Assembly (NCBI GenBank): GCA_017617995.1
Contig: JAFZVE010000070.1
Location: 1 to 64,000, forward strand
Source of the DNA: Clostridiales bacterium
GTDB taxonomy: Bacteria; Bacillota; Clostridia; Saccharofermentanales; Saccharofermentanaceae
Reading direction: 5' to 3'
DNA: 64,000 bases
Of the stretch, positions 44,391 through 54,613 are shown piece after piece; position 1 is the stretch's first letter; each line of letters begins with the position of its first letter. A model generated the notes under the pieces. That model was not told the DNA's origin, did no database searches, and worked only from the letters and a program-made list of their open reading frames with translations. Made by a program: the position numbers and the translations under genes.

Positions 44391-45548
44391 ATGGAAACGG
44401 AAATGAATATGAGTATCTATTTTGACAATAGTGCTACCACGAAGCCACTTCCCGAAGTGGCTCGTTTGGTATATGAAACCTTAAGCGGTGAGGAGTCATT
44501 CGGTAATCCCGGATCGCTTCACCGTCTTGGCGTGCTGGCCGAAAAGGACTTAAACGAGAGTACGGATAAGATCAGTAAGCTTCTTTCCTGTAAGAAGGAA
44601 GAGCTCTTCTTCACGTCCTGCGGTTCCGAGTCGGTAAACACATCTATACTCGGTTACATGCATCAGAATCCTCGTGCGGGGAAGAAGGTCATCTCTACGA
44701 AGACCGAGCACAAGGCATCCCTCGAGTCTCTGGCACGCCTTGAAAAGGAAGGTTATGAGGTCTGCTATCTCCCGGTCGATATTAACGGTAAGCCCGATCT
44801 CGATGCCTTGGAGAGAGAACTGGATGAGAATACCGCGCTGCTTACTTTTACACATGTAAATAACGAGTCTGGCGCGATCCTTCCGCTTGCGGATATCGTA
44901 GCGATCCGTAATAAGAAAAACAGAAACACGAAGATCCATCTGGACTGCGTGCAGTCCCTCGGAAAGCTTCCGATCGCTCTTTCGCGTATGGGGATCGATA
45001 TGGCATCTTTCTCGGGTCATAAGATCCACGCACTAAAGGGATTCGGTCTTCTTTACATCAAGAGCGGCGTTCGCGTACAGCCCCTCATCCTCGGCGGCGG
45101 CCAGCAGAAGGGGATGCGCTCCGGCACGCAGAGCCCGTACCTCGCAAGTGCTTTTGCATTGGCGCTGGAAAAAGCGTATGAGAATATCGACGAAAACCTT
45201 CAGAAGATGACGGAACTTAGGGACCATTTCGTATCCGAGCTTTCGAGATTCGATGTGCATGTCCTTTCGCCGAAGGATGCGCTTCCTTATGTTCTGAACG
45301 TATCTTTTCCGTCTTTTCAGTCCGAAACCATGTTACACTGTTTAGAGGAAAAAGAGATATATGTATCGACCGTATCGGCGTGCTCGAGTAAGACCAAGGC
45401 CGTAAGCTACGTGCTGCAGGAAATGGGCGTGCGCCGTGAGATCGCCGCAAATGCCGTCCGGTTCAGCTTCAGCCGGTTCAATACCATCGAGGAAACGGAC
45501 CGCGTGATCGAGGCGATACAGGGAATCTACGACAAGTATAAAGTGTAA
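44391..45548 (+). CDS. Cysteine desulfurase (NifS/IscS-like), partner of ThiI
   Basis: 385 residues if the ATG at 44391 is used. ATGs at 44403 and 44409 would give the usual MSIYFDNSATT start and cannot be excluded. The PLP lysine is in SGHKIHALKGFG (about 210) and the catalytic cysteine in SACSSK (about 331). It transfers cysteine sulfur as persulfide. thiI follows after 14 bases. In Bacillus a dedicated desulfurase (NifZ) beside thiI feeds tRNA 4-thiouridine synthesis, which is the likely role here. Confidence 0.92.
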   Translation: METEMNMSIYFDNSATTKPLPEVARLVYETLSGEESFGNPGSLHRLGVLAEKDLNESTDKISKLLSCKKEELFFTSCGSESVNTSILGYMHQNPRAGKKVISTKTEHKASLESLARLEKEGYEVCYLPVDINGKPDLDALERELDENTALLTFTHVNNESGAILPLADIVAIRNKKNRNTKIHLDCVQSLGKLPIALSRMGIDMASFSGHKIHALKGFGLLYIKSGVRVQPLILGGGQQKGMRSGTQSPYLASAFALALEKAYENIDENLQKMTELRDHFVSELSRFDVHVLSPKDALPYVLNVSFPSFQSETMLHCLEEKEIYVSTVSACSSKTKAVSYVLQEMGVRREIAANAVRFSFSRFNTIEETDRVIEAIQGIYDKYKV

Positions 45549-45562
45549 GAGGAGACTTCAAA

Positions 45563-46786
45563 ATGAGCCATTCGTATAAGACGATCATCCTCGCCCGTAT
45601 GGGTGAGATCGCCCTGAAGGGATTAAACCGTGGTAAGTTCGAGCGCCAGCTCATGGATAACATGCGCTGGAGACTGAAGGAATACGGTGCATTTTCCATC
45701 GTGCAGAGCCAGTCTCGTATCTGGATCGAGCCGAAGGACACAAATCCCGATCTTCTCGAGGACAAGGAAACCGCACTGCAGGTTCTCCAGGCCGTCACCC
45801 AGGTATTCGGTCTTGTTTCTGCGAGCCTCGTATGGCGTTTCGATGGTGACCTCGAGGACATCAAGACTCACGCAAATATGCTGACAGACGAGATCCTCGC
45901 CGAGCATGACTATAAGACATTTAAGGTCGAGAGCAAGCGCGGTAATAAGCGTTTCCCGCTGGCCTCTCCGGAGATCTGCGTCGAGGTCGGTGAGGCGATC
46001 CTTATCGCGCATCCGGATCTGACTGTCGATGTGCATAATCCGGACTTCACGATCTATGTCGAAGTCAGAGAGAATCTCTATGTATACAGCGAGAAACTCG
46101 AAGGCCACAGAGGTCTTCCGGTGGGCACGGCCGGGAAGGGCATGCTCCTTCTGTCGGGCGGTATCGACAGCCCGGTTGCCGGCTACATGATGGCTTCCCG
46201 CGGTATGCAGCTCGAAGCGATCTATTTCCACTCCTATCCGTACACGAGTGAGCGTGCGCTCGAGAAGGTAAAAGACCTCGCACGTATCGTTTCCCAGTAT
46301 TCGGGAACGATCCTGCTGCATGTATGTAACTTTACGGATATCCAGCTCAATCTTTATAAGAACAGTCCGCAGGATATGCTGACGATCACGATGCGCCGCA
46401 TCATGTTCGAGATCGCGGAGGAACTCGCAAATAAGCAGGGCTGTAAGTGTCTGATCACGGGTGAATCCTTAGGCCAGGTCGCAAGCCAGACCATCGAAGC
46501 GATCCAGATCACGAATGAAGTCGTTAAGACCATGCCGGTATTCCGTCCCTTGATCGGTCTCGATAAGGAAGAGACATGCAATATCTCCCGCCGGATCGGT
46601 GCTTTTGAAACATCGATACTTCCTTATGAGGACTGCTGTACGGTATTTGTCGCGAAACATCCGAAGACGCATCCGCAGAAGAAGCACATCGTCGAAGCAG
46701 AAGAGAAACTCGATATTCCGGCACTCGTAAAGCAGGGAGTAGAGGGTATCGAGACCTATAAGATCGAGCGTGCACCGAGAACGTGA
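45563..46786 (+). CDS. thiI: tRNA 4-thiouridine synthase ThiI
   Basis: 407 residues. An N-terminal ferredoxin-like and THUMP region (about 1-170) is followed by a PP-loop ATPase with LLSGGIDSPVAGYMMASRG (from about 190). There is no C-terminal rhodanese domain, so sulfur must arrive directly from the adjacent desulfurase, as in Bacillus. It adenylates and thiolates U8 of tRNA. It follows GAGGAG. Confidence 0.95.
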   Translation: MSHSYKTIILARMGEIALKGLNRGKFERQLMDNMRWRLKEYGAFSIVQSQSRIWIEPKDTNPDLLEDKETALQVLQAVTQVFGLVSASLVWRFDGDLEDIKTHANMLTDEILAEHDYKTFKVESKRGNKRFPLASPEICVEVGEAILIAHPDLTVDVHNPDFTIYVEVRENLYVYSEKLEGHRGLPVGTAGKGMLLLSGGIDSPVAGYMMASRGMQLEAIYFHSYPYTSERALEKVKDLARIVSQYSGTILLHVCNFTDIQLNLYKNSPQDMLTITMRRIMFEIAEELANKQGCKCLITGESLGQVASQTIEAIQITNEVVKTMPVFRPLIGLDKEETCNISRRIGAFETSILPYEDCCTVFVAKHPKTHPQKKHIVEAEEKLDIPALVKQGVEGIETYKIERAPRT

Positions 46787-46838
46787 TTCACTCGATCGTG
46801 AAGAAGTATCCGATCGTGAAGTGGAAAGGAGCGCTCAC

Positions 46839-48023
46839 ATGTATCTTCGTAAACCCATCATGACGATCCTGAAAGTGAAGAATGTCCTTCTGATGATCGC
46901 GGGCGTTTTCTTCCTGTTTGCCGGGGCGTATAACATCATCGACCTGCTTCTCTACTACAGAAAGGATCTCGAAACGGCGCTTCACGCGAAGGCCATGCCG
47001 GGCTCGGTCGAGTGGGTCAAAAACGCGATCGCCATGATCCTGATCGCGACGGTCTCCCGTAAACTCATGGGTGATGCGCGATTCTACAGCAGTTATTTCG
47101 AAGGCTCGATCGAAGGGAGGATATCTTTCCGGGAACTATCTAATGTCACGGGAAAGCCTGTGTTTGTCGTTGCTGCGGAGCTTTTTTTCTTCCGCTTCAT
47201 TTACATGAAGAAGTATTCCTTTACTACGATCGATGGAAGTAAGAAGATCGAACTTTTCAGCAAGCGCACGCTTTGTGAGTGCAGAAACTGCGGTGCTCCG
47301 GTTGATAAGCGTATCTATTTTGCCGGTACATGCAGTTACTGCGGAAGTTCGGATGTTTTCGCGAAGATCCTCGCGGGTGAAAAGTTCTACAGTATTTCCA
47401 ATGAGATCGATAAGGGCGTGGACCGTCCGGATTACTATCAGGGTAAGAACGTCGAAGCGAAAAGGAATCTCTTTATCGCGCTCTTTATCATCTGCCTCGG
47501 GGTCGCCTGTATCTTGGGCTTTATGATACTCGACAGCGTATCGAAATATGACAATAAGAACTATCTTCGGGAGAAACTCTTAGATCCTTCTACCAAAGTG
47601 CATTCTTATGATGCGATACAGGCGGAGCTCATTTCTCTGTGTGTTTTTGCCGGGATCCTTCTGGTCATCCTGATCGTGCTGGCCGTGAGAAGACTCTTTA
47701 AGTTATTCTTCGTGAGTGAAGCCATAACATGTGCAGGTTTCTTCGCCAAGTCGAAAAAGCCCTTTATTGAGATGGAGACGGTGCCGTCCATCAAGGGAAA
47801 AGGCGGGAAGAGGATGGGCCGCCTGAGAGGTGCGATCCGTAACGGATATCTTTCCCACTGTACGCTCGAGATGCACGAGGAGGTCATGAAGGTCGCTCTC
47901 GCGAAGAAGATCGTGAAGGATACCTGCCCGTCCTGCGCATCCCCGATCGTAGGCGCCGTAGACGAGAGTTATACTTGTCAGGTCTGCGGAAACAAGATCA
48001 TGGGCGTAATCGAGAAAAAGTAA
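46839..48023 (+). CDS. Membrane protein with two zinc ribbons, unknown function
   Basis: 394 residues from the ATG at 46839, which follows AAAGGAG; an earlier in-frame start at 46770 overlaps thiI and lacks a site. TM helices at about 16-36 and 60-75, a first zinc ribbon (CRNCG to CSYCG, about 148-170), two TM helices at about 212-235 and 265-285, and a second ribbon near the C-terminus (CPSCASP to CQVCGNK). I recognise no catalytic motif. Its 53-base distance from thiI suggests the same transcript. Element B starts 13 bases after its stop. Confidence 0.75.
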   Translation: MYLRKPIMTILKVKNVLLMIAGVFFLFAGAYNIIDLLLYYRKDLETALHAKAMPGSVEWVKNAIAMILIATVSRKLMGDARFYSSYFEGSIEGRISFRELSNVTGKPVFVVAAELFFFRFIYMKKYSFTTIDGSKKIELFSKRTLCECRNCGAPVDKRIYFAGTCSYCGSSDVFAKILAGEKFYSISNEIDKGVDRPDYYQGKNVEAKRNLFIALFIICLGVACILGFMILDSVSKYDNKNYLREKLLDPSTKVHSYDAIQAELISLCVFAGILLVILIVLAVRRLFKLFFVSEAITCAGFFAKSKKPFIEMETVPSIKGKGGKRMGRLRGAIRNGYLSHCTLEMHEEVMKVALAKKIVKDTCPSCASPIVGAVDESYTCQVCGNKIMGVIEKK

Positions 48024-48036
48024 GATCATAAAGGCA

Positions 48037-48114
48037 AGAAATGAAAAAAAGTTTTCAACGTGCCTCCGCAGGACTTTGTCCGAGGACAGCACTAGAAAAC
48101 ATCTTTTTCTTTCT
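48037..48114 (-). repeat. Palindromic element, copy B (core on the minus strand)
   Basis: Stems AGAAA/TTTCT (48037-48041 with 48110-48114), GAAAAA/TTTTTC (48043-48048 with 48104-48109) and GTTTTC/GAAAAC (48051-48056 with 48095-48100) surround the core. Read on the minus strand the core is TCCTC (48086-48082), hairpin GGAC-AAA-GTCC, TGCGGA (48070-48065), identical to copy A apart from the loop. The T-rich right side could terminate the upstream gene. Confidence 0.82.
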
Positions 48115-48135
48115 CACTTTTTAGTTCTTCTTTTT

Positions 48136-48188
48136 GTGCATTTGCACGCTGTTTTGGTCTTTACGTTAAGGGACAAATTGTTTATCAT
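48136..48188 (+). promoter_or_regulatory. glyA promoter with upstream palindrome
   Basis: TTTACG (48160-48165), 17 nt and TATCAT (48183-48188). A perfect GTGCA-TT-TGCAC palindrome (48136-48147) lies just upstream of the -35 and may be a regulator site. Confidence 0.55.
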
Positions 48189-48226
48189 ATTAGGGTAATT
48201 TTGTATCACATTTATGGAGGTATCCC

Positions 48227-49471
48227 ATGTTTGAACATATTAAGATGGAAGATCCTGAGGTATTTCAGGCGATTACACAGGAAGTTGAGCGTCAGCGCAA
48301 TAAGATCGAACTGATCGCTTCCGAGAACTTCGTAACTGAGGCGGTTCTCGAGGCTGCAGGTTCTCCGCTTACGAATAAGTACGCAGAGGGATATCCGGGA
48401 AAGAGATATTACGGCGGATGCGAATACGTCGATATCGTTGAGTCTCTGGCTATCGAGAGAGCGAAGAAGCTCTTCGGCGCAGAGCATGTTAACGTACAGC
48501 CGCACTCCGGTGCACAGGCCAATACAGCGGTTTACTTCGCGATCCTTGAGCCGGGCGACACGATCCTCGGTATGGACCTCTCTCATGGTGGACACCTCAC
48601 ACACGGTATGAAGCTGAATGTTTCCGGCCGTACCTATCACTCCGAGTTCTATCAGGTAGATCCGGAGACACAGACCATCAACTACGAGAAACTCATGGAG
48701 CAGGCCAAGGAAGTAAAGCCGAAGGTCATCGTTGCCGGTGCTTCCGCTTATCCGAGAATCATTGACTTTAAGAAGTTCCGTGAGATCGCTGATGCAGTTG
48801 GCGCTTATCTCTTCGTAGATATGGCTCACATCGCTGGTCTCGTCGCTGCCGGCCTTCACCCGAACCCGGTTCCGTACGCTGACTTCGTAACCACAACAAC
48901 TCATAAGACACTTCGTGGACCGCGTGGCGGTATCATCATGTGCAAGGAAGAATACGCGAAGAAGATCGATTCCGCTGTATTCCCGGGCCAGCAGGGTGGT
49001 CCTCTGATGCACATCATCGCGGCTAAGGCAGTTGCCTTTAAGGAAGCGCTCTCTGATGAGTTCCGTGCTTATCAGGGTCAGATCGTTAAGAACGCGGCAG
49101 CACTTGCTGACGGTCTCATGAAGAGAGGCGTAAACCTCGTTTCCGGTGGTACAGAGAATCACCTGATGCTCATCGACCTTCGTGGAACAGGCGTTACCGG
49201 TAAGGAACTCCAGCTCCGTCTCGACGATGTAAACATCACAGCGAATAAGAACACCATTCCTTTCGATCCGGAAAAGCCGTTCGTAACATCCGGTGTACGT
49301 GTCGGTACAGCTGCTGTTTCCGCTCGCGGTATGAAGGAAGAGGATATGGATGTGATCGCAGACTGCATCGCAAAGTCGATCTTCTCCTTCGAGGAGTCTA
49401 AGGAAGACATCAAGGCGGCAGTGGCCGGCCTTACTTCCAAGTATCCGCTCTATCCGGATATGAAGTACTGA
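48227..49471 (+). CDS. glyA: Serine hydroxymethyltransferase
   Basis: 414 residues. [51 protein letters not shown] and the PLP lysine in [14 protein letters not shown] are canonical. It interconverts serine and glycine, supplying methylene-THF to FolD. Strong TGGAGG upstream. It has its own promoter and terminator. Confidence 0.98.
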   Translation: MFEHIKMEDPEVFQAITQEVERQRNKIELIASENFVTEAVLEAAGSPLTNKYAEGYPGKRYYGGCEYVDIVESLAIERAKKLFGAEHVNVQPHSGAQANTAVYFAILEPGDTILGMDLSHGGHLTHGMKLNVSGRTYHSEFYQVDPETQTINYEKLMEQAKEVKPKVIVAGASAYPRIIDFKKFREIADAVGAYLFVDMAHIAGLVAAGLHPNPVPYADFVTTTTHKTLRGPRGGIIMCKEEYAKKIDSAVFPGQQGGPLMHIIAAKAVAFKEALSDEFRAYQGQIVKNAAALADGLMKRGVNLVSGGTENHLMLIDLRGTGVTGKELQLRLDDVNITANKNTIPFDPEKPFVTSGVRVGTAAVSARGMKEEDMDVIADCIAKSIFSFEESKEDIKAAVAGLTSKYPLYPDMKY

Positions 49472-49484
49472 TCACATTCTTCGT

Positions 49485-49520
49485 GAAAGGCACTTGCCTT
49501 CGGGCCGAAGTGCTTTTCGT
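49485..49520 (+). terminator. glyA terminator
   Basis: An 11-bp stem with one G-U (49485-49495 with 49508-49518) ends in a short T-run. Confidence 0.75.
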
Positions 49521-49556
49521 GAAGTAATGGCATAACTTGAAAGAAGGACATAAGAC

Positions 49557-50942
49557 ATGGGCGTCAACGACGAGTATAAGAAAAGAGAACCCTTAGCTTT
49601 TCGCATGGCCCCGCGGTCACTGTCCGAATATATTGGCCAGGAGCATATCCTGGGCAAAGGTAAGATGTTAAGAAGGATGATTGAGGCAGACCGTCTGTCC
49701 TCGATCATCCTTTTTGGCCCTCCGGGGACCGGAAAGACGGCGCTGGCGCGATTGATCGCCCATACTACATCCGCGAAGTTCGAGCGCATCAATGCTGTCA
49801 CAGCAGGCGTTTCGGACATCAAGCGTATCGTGGAAGATGCGCGAAATCCGATCCTCACTCCGAACGGAAGAGTCGTTCTCTTCGTCGATGAGATCCACCG
49901 TTTTAACAAGATGCAGCAGGATGCGCTCCTGCCGCATGTTGAGGACGGTACGGTCATCCTGATCGGTGCAACGACGGAGAATCCGTTCTTCGAGGTGAAT
50001 AAAGCATTGATCTCCAGATCGACGGTCCTGGCACTAAAGCCGCTCACGGACGAGAATATCATCGCGATTCTCAAGCAGGCACTAAACGATAAGGAAAGAG
50101 GCCTCGGAAACGAACCGATCGATATCTCCGACCGGACGCTCGCGTATATCGCGGATCTTTGTAACGGGGATGCTCGTATTGCGCTTCGTTCTCTGGAACT
50201 GGCATATATTACGACACCTCCGGATGCTACTGGAACTATCACGATCAACGAAGAGATCATGCAGGACTGCATGCAAAAGAGATCTCTGGCCTTCGATACG
50301 GACGGGGAGAGCCATTACGACAATATCTCCGCCATGATCAAGTCCATGCGTGGAAGTGACCCGGATGCGGCGATCTTCTACCTTGCCAGGGCGCTTCATT
50401 CCGGCGAAGATATCGAATTCCTCGCGCGCCGTATCCTGATCTGTTCTTCCGAAGATGTTGGTATGGCAAATCCGAATGCGATTCTCGTGGCGATGGCCGC
50501 ATACCAGGGTGTCATGGCCGTCGGTATGCCGGAAGCACGGATCCTTCTGGCTGAAGCCGTCGTGACTGTGGCAACGAGCCCGAAGTCGAACAGTGCCTAT
50601 CTCGCGATCGATCAGGCTCTCTCTGACGTGGCGAACAAGCGGACAGGGGAGGTGCCGATGCATCTTCGTAATGCCCCGGCTAAGGGCATGCAGGAGCTCG
50701 GATACTCTGTCGGCTATAAGTATGCACATGACTTCCCGGAGCACTATGTAGAGATGCAGTTCCTGCCGGATGAGATGGTCGGGACACAGTATTACGTCCC
50801 GGGAACGCTCGGCTATGAGAAGCAGATCCGTAATTGGATGGATCACCTGAAGAACCGCTCTAATGCCGGAAGTACAGTGCCTATCGAGCATAAGAAAGAC
50901 GATACATCTTCGGACGATTCTTCCTCGGCTGATAAGAAGTAA
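49557..50942 (+). CDS. rarA: Replication-associated recombination protein RarA (MgsA)
   Basis: 461 residues. PRSLSEYIGQEHILGKGKMLRRMIEADRLSSIILFGPPGTGKT (Walker A), LFVDEIHRFNKMQQDALLPHVE and IGATTENPFFEVN are diagnostic of the RarA/WRNIP1 AAA+ family. The C-terminal tetramerisation region is followed by an acidic Asp/Ser tail. It acts at stalled replication forks. Confidence 0.95.
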   Translation: MGVNDEYKKREPLAFRMAPRSLSEYIGQEHILGKGKMLRRMIEADRLSSIILFGPPGTGKTALARLIAHTTSAKFERINAVTAGVSDIKRIVEDARNPILTPNGRVVLFVDEIHRFNKMQQDALLPHVEDGTVILIGATTENPFFEVNKALISRSTVLALKPLTDENIIAILKQALNDKERGLGNEPIDISDRTLAYIADLCNGDARIALRSLELAYITTPPDATGTITINEEIMQDCMQKRSLAFDTDGESHYDNISAMIKSMRGSDPDAAIFYLARALHSGEDIEFLARRILICSSEDVGMANPNAILVAMAAYQGVMAVGMPEARILLAEAVVTVATSPKSNSAYLAIDQALSDVANKRTGEVPMHLRNAPAKGMQELGYSVGYKYAHDFPEHYVEMQFLPDEMVGTQYYVPGTLGYEKQIRNWMDHLKNRSNAGSTVPIEHKKDDTSSDDSSSADKK

Positions 50943-50986
50943 CAAAAAATTCTCAAATTCTTCTCTCGATTCTGTGTATTTGCGCA

Positions 50987-51029
50987 TTGACACTTTGCGG
51001 ATAGAAATCATATAATCTAACCCAGTTAG
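50987..51029 (+). promoter_or_regulatory. marR promoter with probable autoregulatory operator
   Basis: TTGACA (50987-50992), 18 nt and TATAAT (51011-51016). The perfect inverted repeat CTAAC-CCA-GTTAG (51017-51029) covers the transcription start, an ideal site for the MarR protein encoded just downstream. Confidence 0.75.
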
Positions 51030-51049
51030 CAATAGCGAGGGATGCGCTT

Positions 51050-51565
51050 ATGATTACAGATAAAGAAATTCTTGATATTCTAATCGAGTTTAACAGCATC
51101 AAGCCTTTGAGTTTCCTTCAGAAGATCGACATCCAGGGGATGGGCATCGGAAACGTCCTGGGCTTTCTTTTACGTTCTGAGGGTCCGGTATCGGCCGGCG
51201 AGATCAGCGAATACATGAATGTCAGCACGGCACGTGTCGCGGTTCTTATCAAGAAGATGGCCGAGAAGGGCCTGATCACGAGAGAGACCGATCCGGAAGA
51301 CCGTCGTCGTGTCATGTGTTCGATCACACCGTCGGGACGTGGGGTTCTCGAAGAAAAGGAGAAGGAGATCCTTCTTTACAGCCGTGCCGTGATCGAGCAT
51401 TTCGGAACGGACAGAGTGCAGGAATTCATCGAGTCCTGTCGCGAGATCAAGTCCGTCGTAGAGAAAGTGGAAGAGCAGGAGAAGAAGGCCGGAGCTTCTA
51501 AGAAATCGACAGCGAAGAAGACTTCTGACAAGAAATCTTCCAATAGCAAGAAAACTAAGAAATAA
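51050..51565 (+). CDS. MarR-family transcriptional regulator
   Basis: 171 residues. A winged helix-turn-helix occupies about 35-100 (GPVSAGEISEYMNVSTARVAVLIKKMAEKGLITRETDPEDRRRVMCSITPSG pattern, DxRxxxxxLT-like wing). A dimer helix follows, then a highly basic Lys/Ser tail (about 143-171) that could add DNA affinity. It precedes the ABC exporter by 33 bases in the same direction, so it probably senses a substrate of that pump and represses both genes. Confidence 0.88.
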   Translation: MITDKEILDILIEFNSIKPLSFLQKIDIQGMGIGNVLGFLLRSEGPVSAGEISEYMNVSTARVAVLIKKMAEKGLITRETDPEDRRRVMCSITPSGRGVLEEKEKEILLYSRAVIEHFGTDRVQEFIESCREIKSVVEKVEEQEKKAGASKKSTAKKTSDKKSSNSKKTKK

Positions 51566-51598
51566 CACATATTGACAAAAGAAACGGAGACAGAAAAC

Positions 51599-54500
51599 AT
51601 GCTTCAATTAAAGGACATCGTCAAGATCTATCCTGCAGGAGACAATCCGGTCGAGGCACTGAAAGGGATCAACTTAAGCTTCAGAGACAGTGAATTCGTA
51701 TCGATCCTCGGACAGTCCGGATGCGGTAAGACGACCATGCTGAACATCATCGGAGGACTCGACCAGTACACTTCCGGTGACCTCATCATCAACGGACGTT
51801 CCACGAAAGACTATAAGGACCGTGACTGGGATACCTACCGTAACCATTCCATCGGTTTTGTTTTCCAGAGCTATAACCTGATTCCGCATCAGAACGTGCT
51901 GTCGAATGTAGAGATCGCGCTTTCTCTTTCGGGTGTCAGCAAGAAAGAACGTCGTGAGCGTGCGATCGAAGCGCTCAAAAAGGTTGGTCTCGGCGATCAG
52001 CTGAAAAAGAAGCCGGCCGAGATGTCCGGTGGTCAGATGCAGCGTGTCGCGATTGCCCGTGCGATCGTAAATAACCCGGATATCATCCTGGCCGACGAGC
52101 CGACAGGCGCGCTCGATACGGAAACAAGTGTACAGGTCATGGATATTCTGAAGGAGCTCTCAAAAGATAAGCTGGTCATCATGGTTACGCATAACCCGGA
52201 ACTGGCCGAGAAGTATTCGACACGTATCGTGCGTATGCTCGACGGTAAGATCACCGGCGACTCCGCTCCGTTTACAGACGAAGAACAGAAGAAAGCCGAT
52301 GAGATCTTCGAGAATGTCGCCAAGCTCGATAAGAAGGCGAAGAAAGAAGCATCGAAGAATGAGAAGAAGCCGTCCATGTCTTTCGCGACATCCTTCGGCC
52401 TTTCTCTGAAGAATCTTTTCACGAAGAAGGGAAGAACGATTCTGACATCTTTTGCCGGATCGATCGGTATCATTGGTATCGCCCTGATCTACTCGGTATC
52501 CCAGGGCACGAACAACTTCATTAACGAGGTGCAGGAAGATACGATCTCTGCATATCCGCTCGAGATCCAGGCGCAGACTGTGGATCTCAGTACGCTCCTG
52601 AATGCTTTTGTCGGAAATGAAGAGAATTCTGTTAAACACGAGAGAGATGCAGTATATCAGCGTTATAAGATGTACGATATGGTAAACTCTCTTCTGGCTG
52701 TCGAGACACAGGAGAATGACCTTTCTTCGTTCAAGCACTATATCGAAGAAGAAAAGACAAAATCCGATAGTGAACTGGCCGGTGCACTCTCCGGCGTGCA
52801 GTATGCGTATGATCTGAATCTGGCGATCTATACGAAGAATGTCGAGGGGAAGATCATCCACTCGGATACGACAGAATTGATGAGTGCTCTCTTTGGCCAG
52901 TATACGCAGACCATGTTCAACATGGATCTGAGCGGTATGGGCCAGAACAGCCAGTCCTCGCAGATCATGAGTTCTTCGATGACGCTCTGGAGCGAACTTC
53001 TCCCCGGAAGCAATGGTGAAGCGACCAATCCGGTCACGCACAAGCAGTATGATGTCATTTACGGACGCTGGCCGGAAAGCTACGACGAGATCGTGCTTTT
53101 CCTCGATGAGAACAATGAACTCGATGACTATACACTCTATGCGCTCGGTTTGAAGACGGAAGAAGAGATCACTTCCATGATGAAGGCGGCGCTTAATAAG
53201 CAGCAGATGGAGTACTCCGACCAGCACTGGAGTTATGAAGAGATCTGTAATCTCGAGTTCCGTTCGATCCTGCCGTCGGCCTGCTGGAGCTACGATCCGG
53301 CCACAGGTCTTTACACAGACCTTCGTCTCTCTGAACAGGGTCTGCAGTACCTCTACGATAACGCCCTGACTCTAAAGGTCGTTGGTATCGTCCGTCCGAA
53401 TGAGGATGCGGTATCTACGAGTCATCACGGTACGATCGGCTACACGCATATGCTTACGGAATATATCATCACGGAAAGCCAGAACTCCGATGCGATCACA
53501 GCCCAGCTGGCAGATCAGAAGTTCGATGTTACCTCCGGACTTCCTTTCAAGGAAGAAAATGCAGCGGTGACCGAGGCTGATAAGGCAGCGTACTTCCGTA
53601 AATACGTCAGTGAACTCGATGCACAGGGAAAGGCAGACATCTATGTAAAGGTCATGAGCATCCCGTCCGAGTCCATGATCACCGAGTATGTTGATGCAAC
53701 CCTTGCGCAGCTTGATCGTCCGACGATGGAGGCCATGATGACCGAGCAGATGCTCGCGATGGGTATGGATGAAGCGACGATCCAGGGTTATCTCTCGCAG
53801 ATGTCTGATGAAGACATGAAGGCGACCTTCGCACAGGGTATCCGTGATCAGTATCTTGCCGATTACGCCGATAATATGGCAAATGAACTGGCCTCGAAAA
53901 CTCCGGAAGAACTTGCAGCCAATCTGGACCACGCGATGGAAGGCTTTGATGATGCATACTGTGCCGGTTTCTACGACAGCGTAATTGAGTTCTCAGGCTT
54001 CACATATGACTATAACCTCATCCGACTCGGATGCCTGGATCTGGATGTCCCGTCCTCGATCCGCCTCTATGCTTCGACCTTTGAGGATAAGGACACGATC
54101 GTGGACTGCATCGATGATTACAATGCGTCTGTTCCGGAGTTGCAGAAACTGAAGTATACCGACTATGTAGGTATCCTGATGTCTTCGGTCACGACGATCA
54201 TCAACGCGATCACATACGTGCTTATCGCTTTCGTAGCGGTATCCCTGATCGTATCTTCGATCATGATCGGTGTTATCACGCTGATCTCCGTTCAGGAGCG
54301 TACGAAAGAGATCGGTATCCTCCGTTCCCTCGGTGCGTCGAAGAAGAACGTCTCCAGCATGTTTAACGCAGAGACGGTCATCATCGGCTTTACCTCCGGT
54401 CTGATCGGTGTCCTGATCACGTATTTACTCCTGATCCCGATCAATATCATCGTGCATAACCTGACAGGCCTTAACAACCTGACTGCGGTACTTCCGATCA

Positions 54501-54613
54501 TCACGGCGGTCATCCTGATCATCATCAGTGTGCTCCTTACCCTGATCGCCGGTATCATCCCGTCAAGATCCGCGGCGAAGAAGGATCCGGTAGTGGCACT
54601 TCGTACGGAATAA
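51599..54613 (+). CDS. Fused ATP-binding and permease ABC exporter (MacB/FtsX-like)
   Basis: 1004 residues from the ATG at 51599 (ACGGAGAC upstream). The ATPase has Walker A GQSGCGKT (38-45), signature MSGGQ (142-146), Walker B IILADEP (162-168) and an H-loop THN. A Lys-rich linker leads to TM1 (281-302), then about 560 extracytoplasmic residues with many Met and Glu, and three C-terminal helices in an FtsX domain ending in PSRSAAKKDPVVALRTE. MacB-type proteins move substrates by mechanotransmission, and Gram-positive relatives export peptides or sense antibiotics. The extracytoplasmic part is unusually large. Element C overlaps its stop codon. Confidence 0.92.
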   Translation: MLQLKDIVKIYPAGDNPVEALKGINLSFRDSEFVSILGQSGCGKTTMLNIIGGLDQYTSGDLIINGRSTKDYKDRDWDTYRNHSIGFVFQSYNLIPHQNVLSNVEIALSLSGVSKKERRERAIEALKKVGLGDQLKKKPAEMSGGQMQRVAIARAIVNNPDIILADEPTGALDTETSVQVMDILKELSKDKLVIMVTHNPELAEKYSTRIVRMLDGKITGDSAPFTDEEQKKADEIFENVAKLDKKAKKEASKNEKKPSMSFATSFGLSLKNLFTKKGRTILTSFAGSIGIIGIALIYSVSQGTNNFINEVQEDTISAYPLEIQAQTVDLSTLLNAFVGNEENSVKHERDAVYQRYKMYDMVNSLLAVETQENDLSSFKHYIEEEKTKSDSELAGALSGVQYAYDLNLAIYTKNVEGKIIHSDTTELMSALFGQYTQTMFNMDLSGMGQNSQSSQIMSSSMTLWSELLPGSNGEATNPVTHKQYDVIYGRWPESYDEIVLFLDENNELDDYTLYALGLKTEEEITSMMKAALNKQQMEYSDQHWSYEEICNLEFRSILPSACWSYDPATGLYTDLRLSEQGLQYLYDNALTLKVVGIVRPNEDAVSTSHHGTIGYTHMLTEYIITESQNSDAITAQLADQKFDVTSGLPFKEENAAVTEADKAAYFRKYVSELDAQGKADIYVKVMSIPSESMITEYVDATLAQLDRPTMEAMMTEQMLAMGMDEATIQGYLSQMSDEDMKATFAQGIRDQYLADYADNMANELASKTPEELAANLDHAMEGFDDAYCAGFYDSVIEFSGFTYDYNLIRLGCLDLDVPSSIRLYASTFEDKDTIVDCIDDYNASVPELQKLKYTDYVGILMSSVTTIINAITYVLIAFVAVSLIVSSIMIGVITLISVQERTKEIGILRSLGASKKNVSSMFNAETVIIGFTSGLIGVLITYLLLIPINIIVHNLTGLNNLTAVLPIITAVILIIISVLLTLIAGIIPSRSAAKKDPVVALRTE

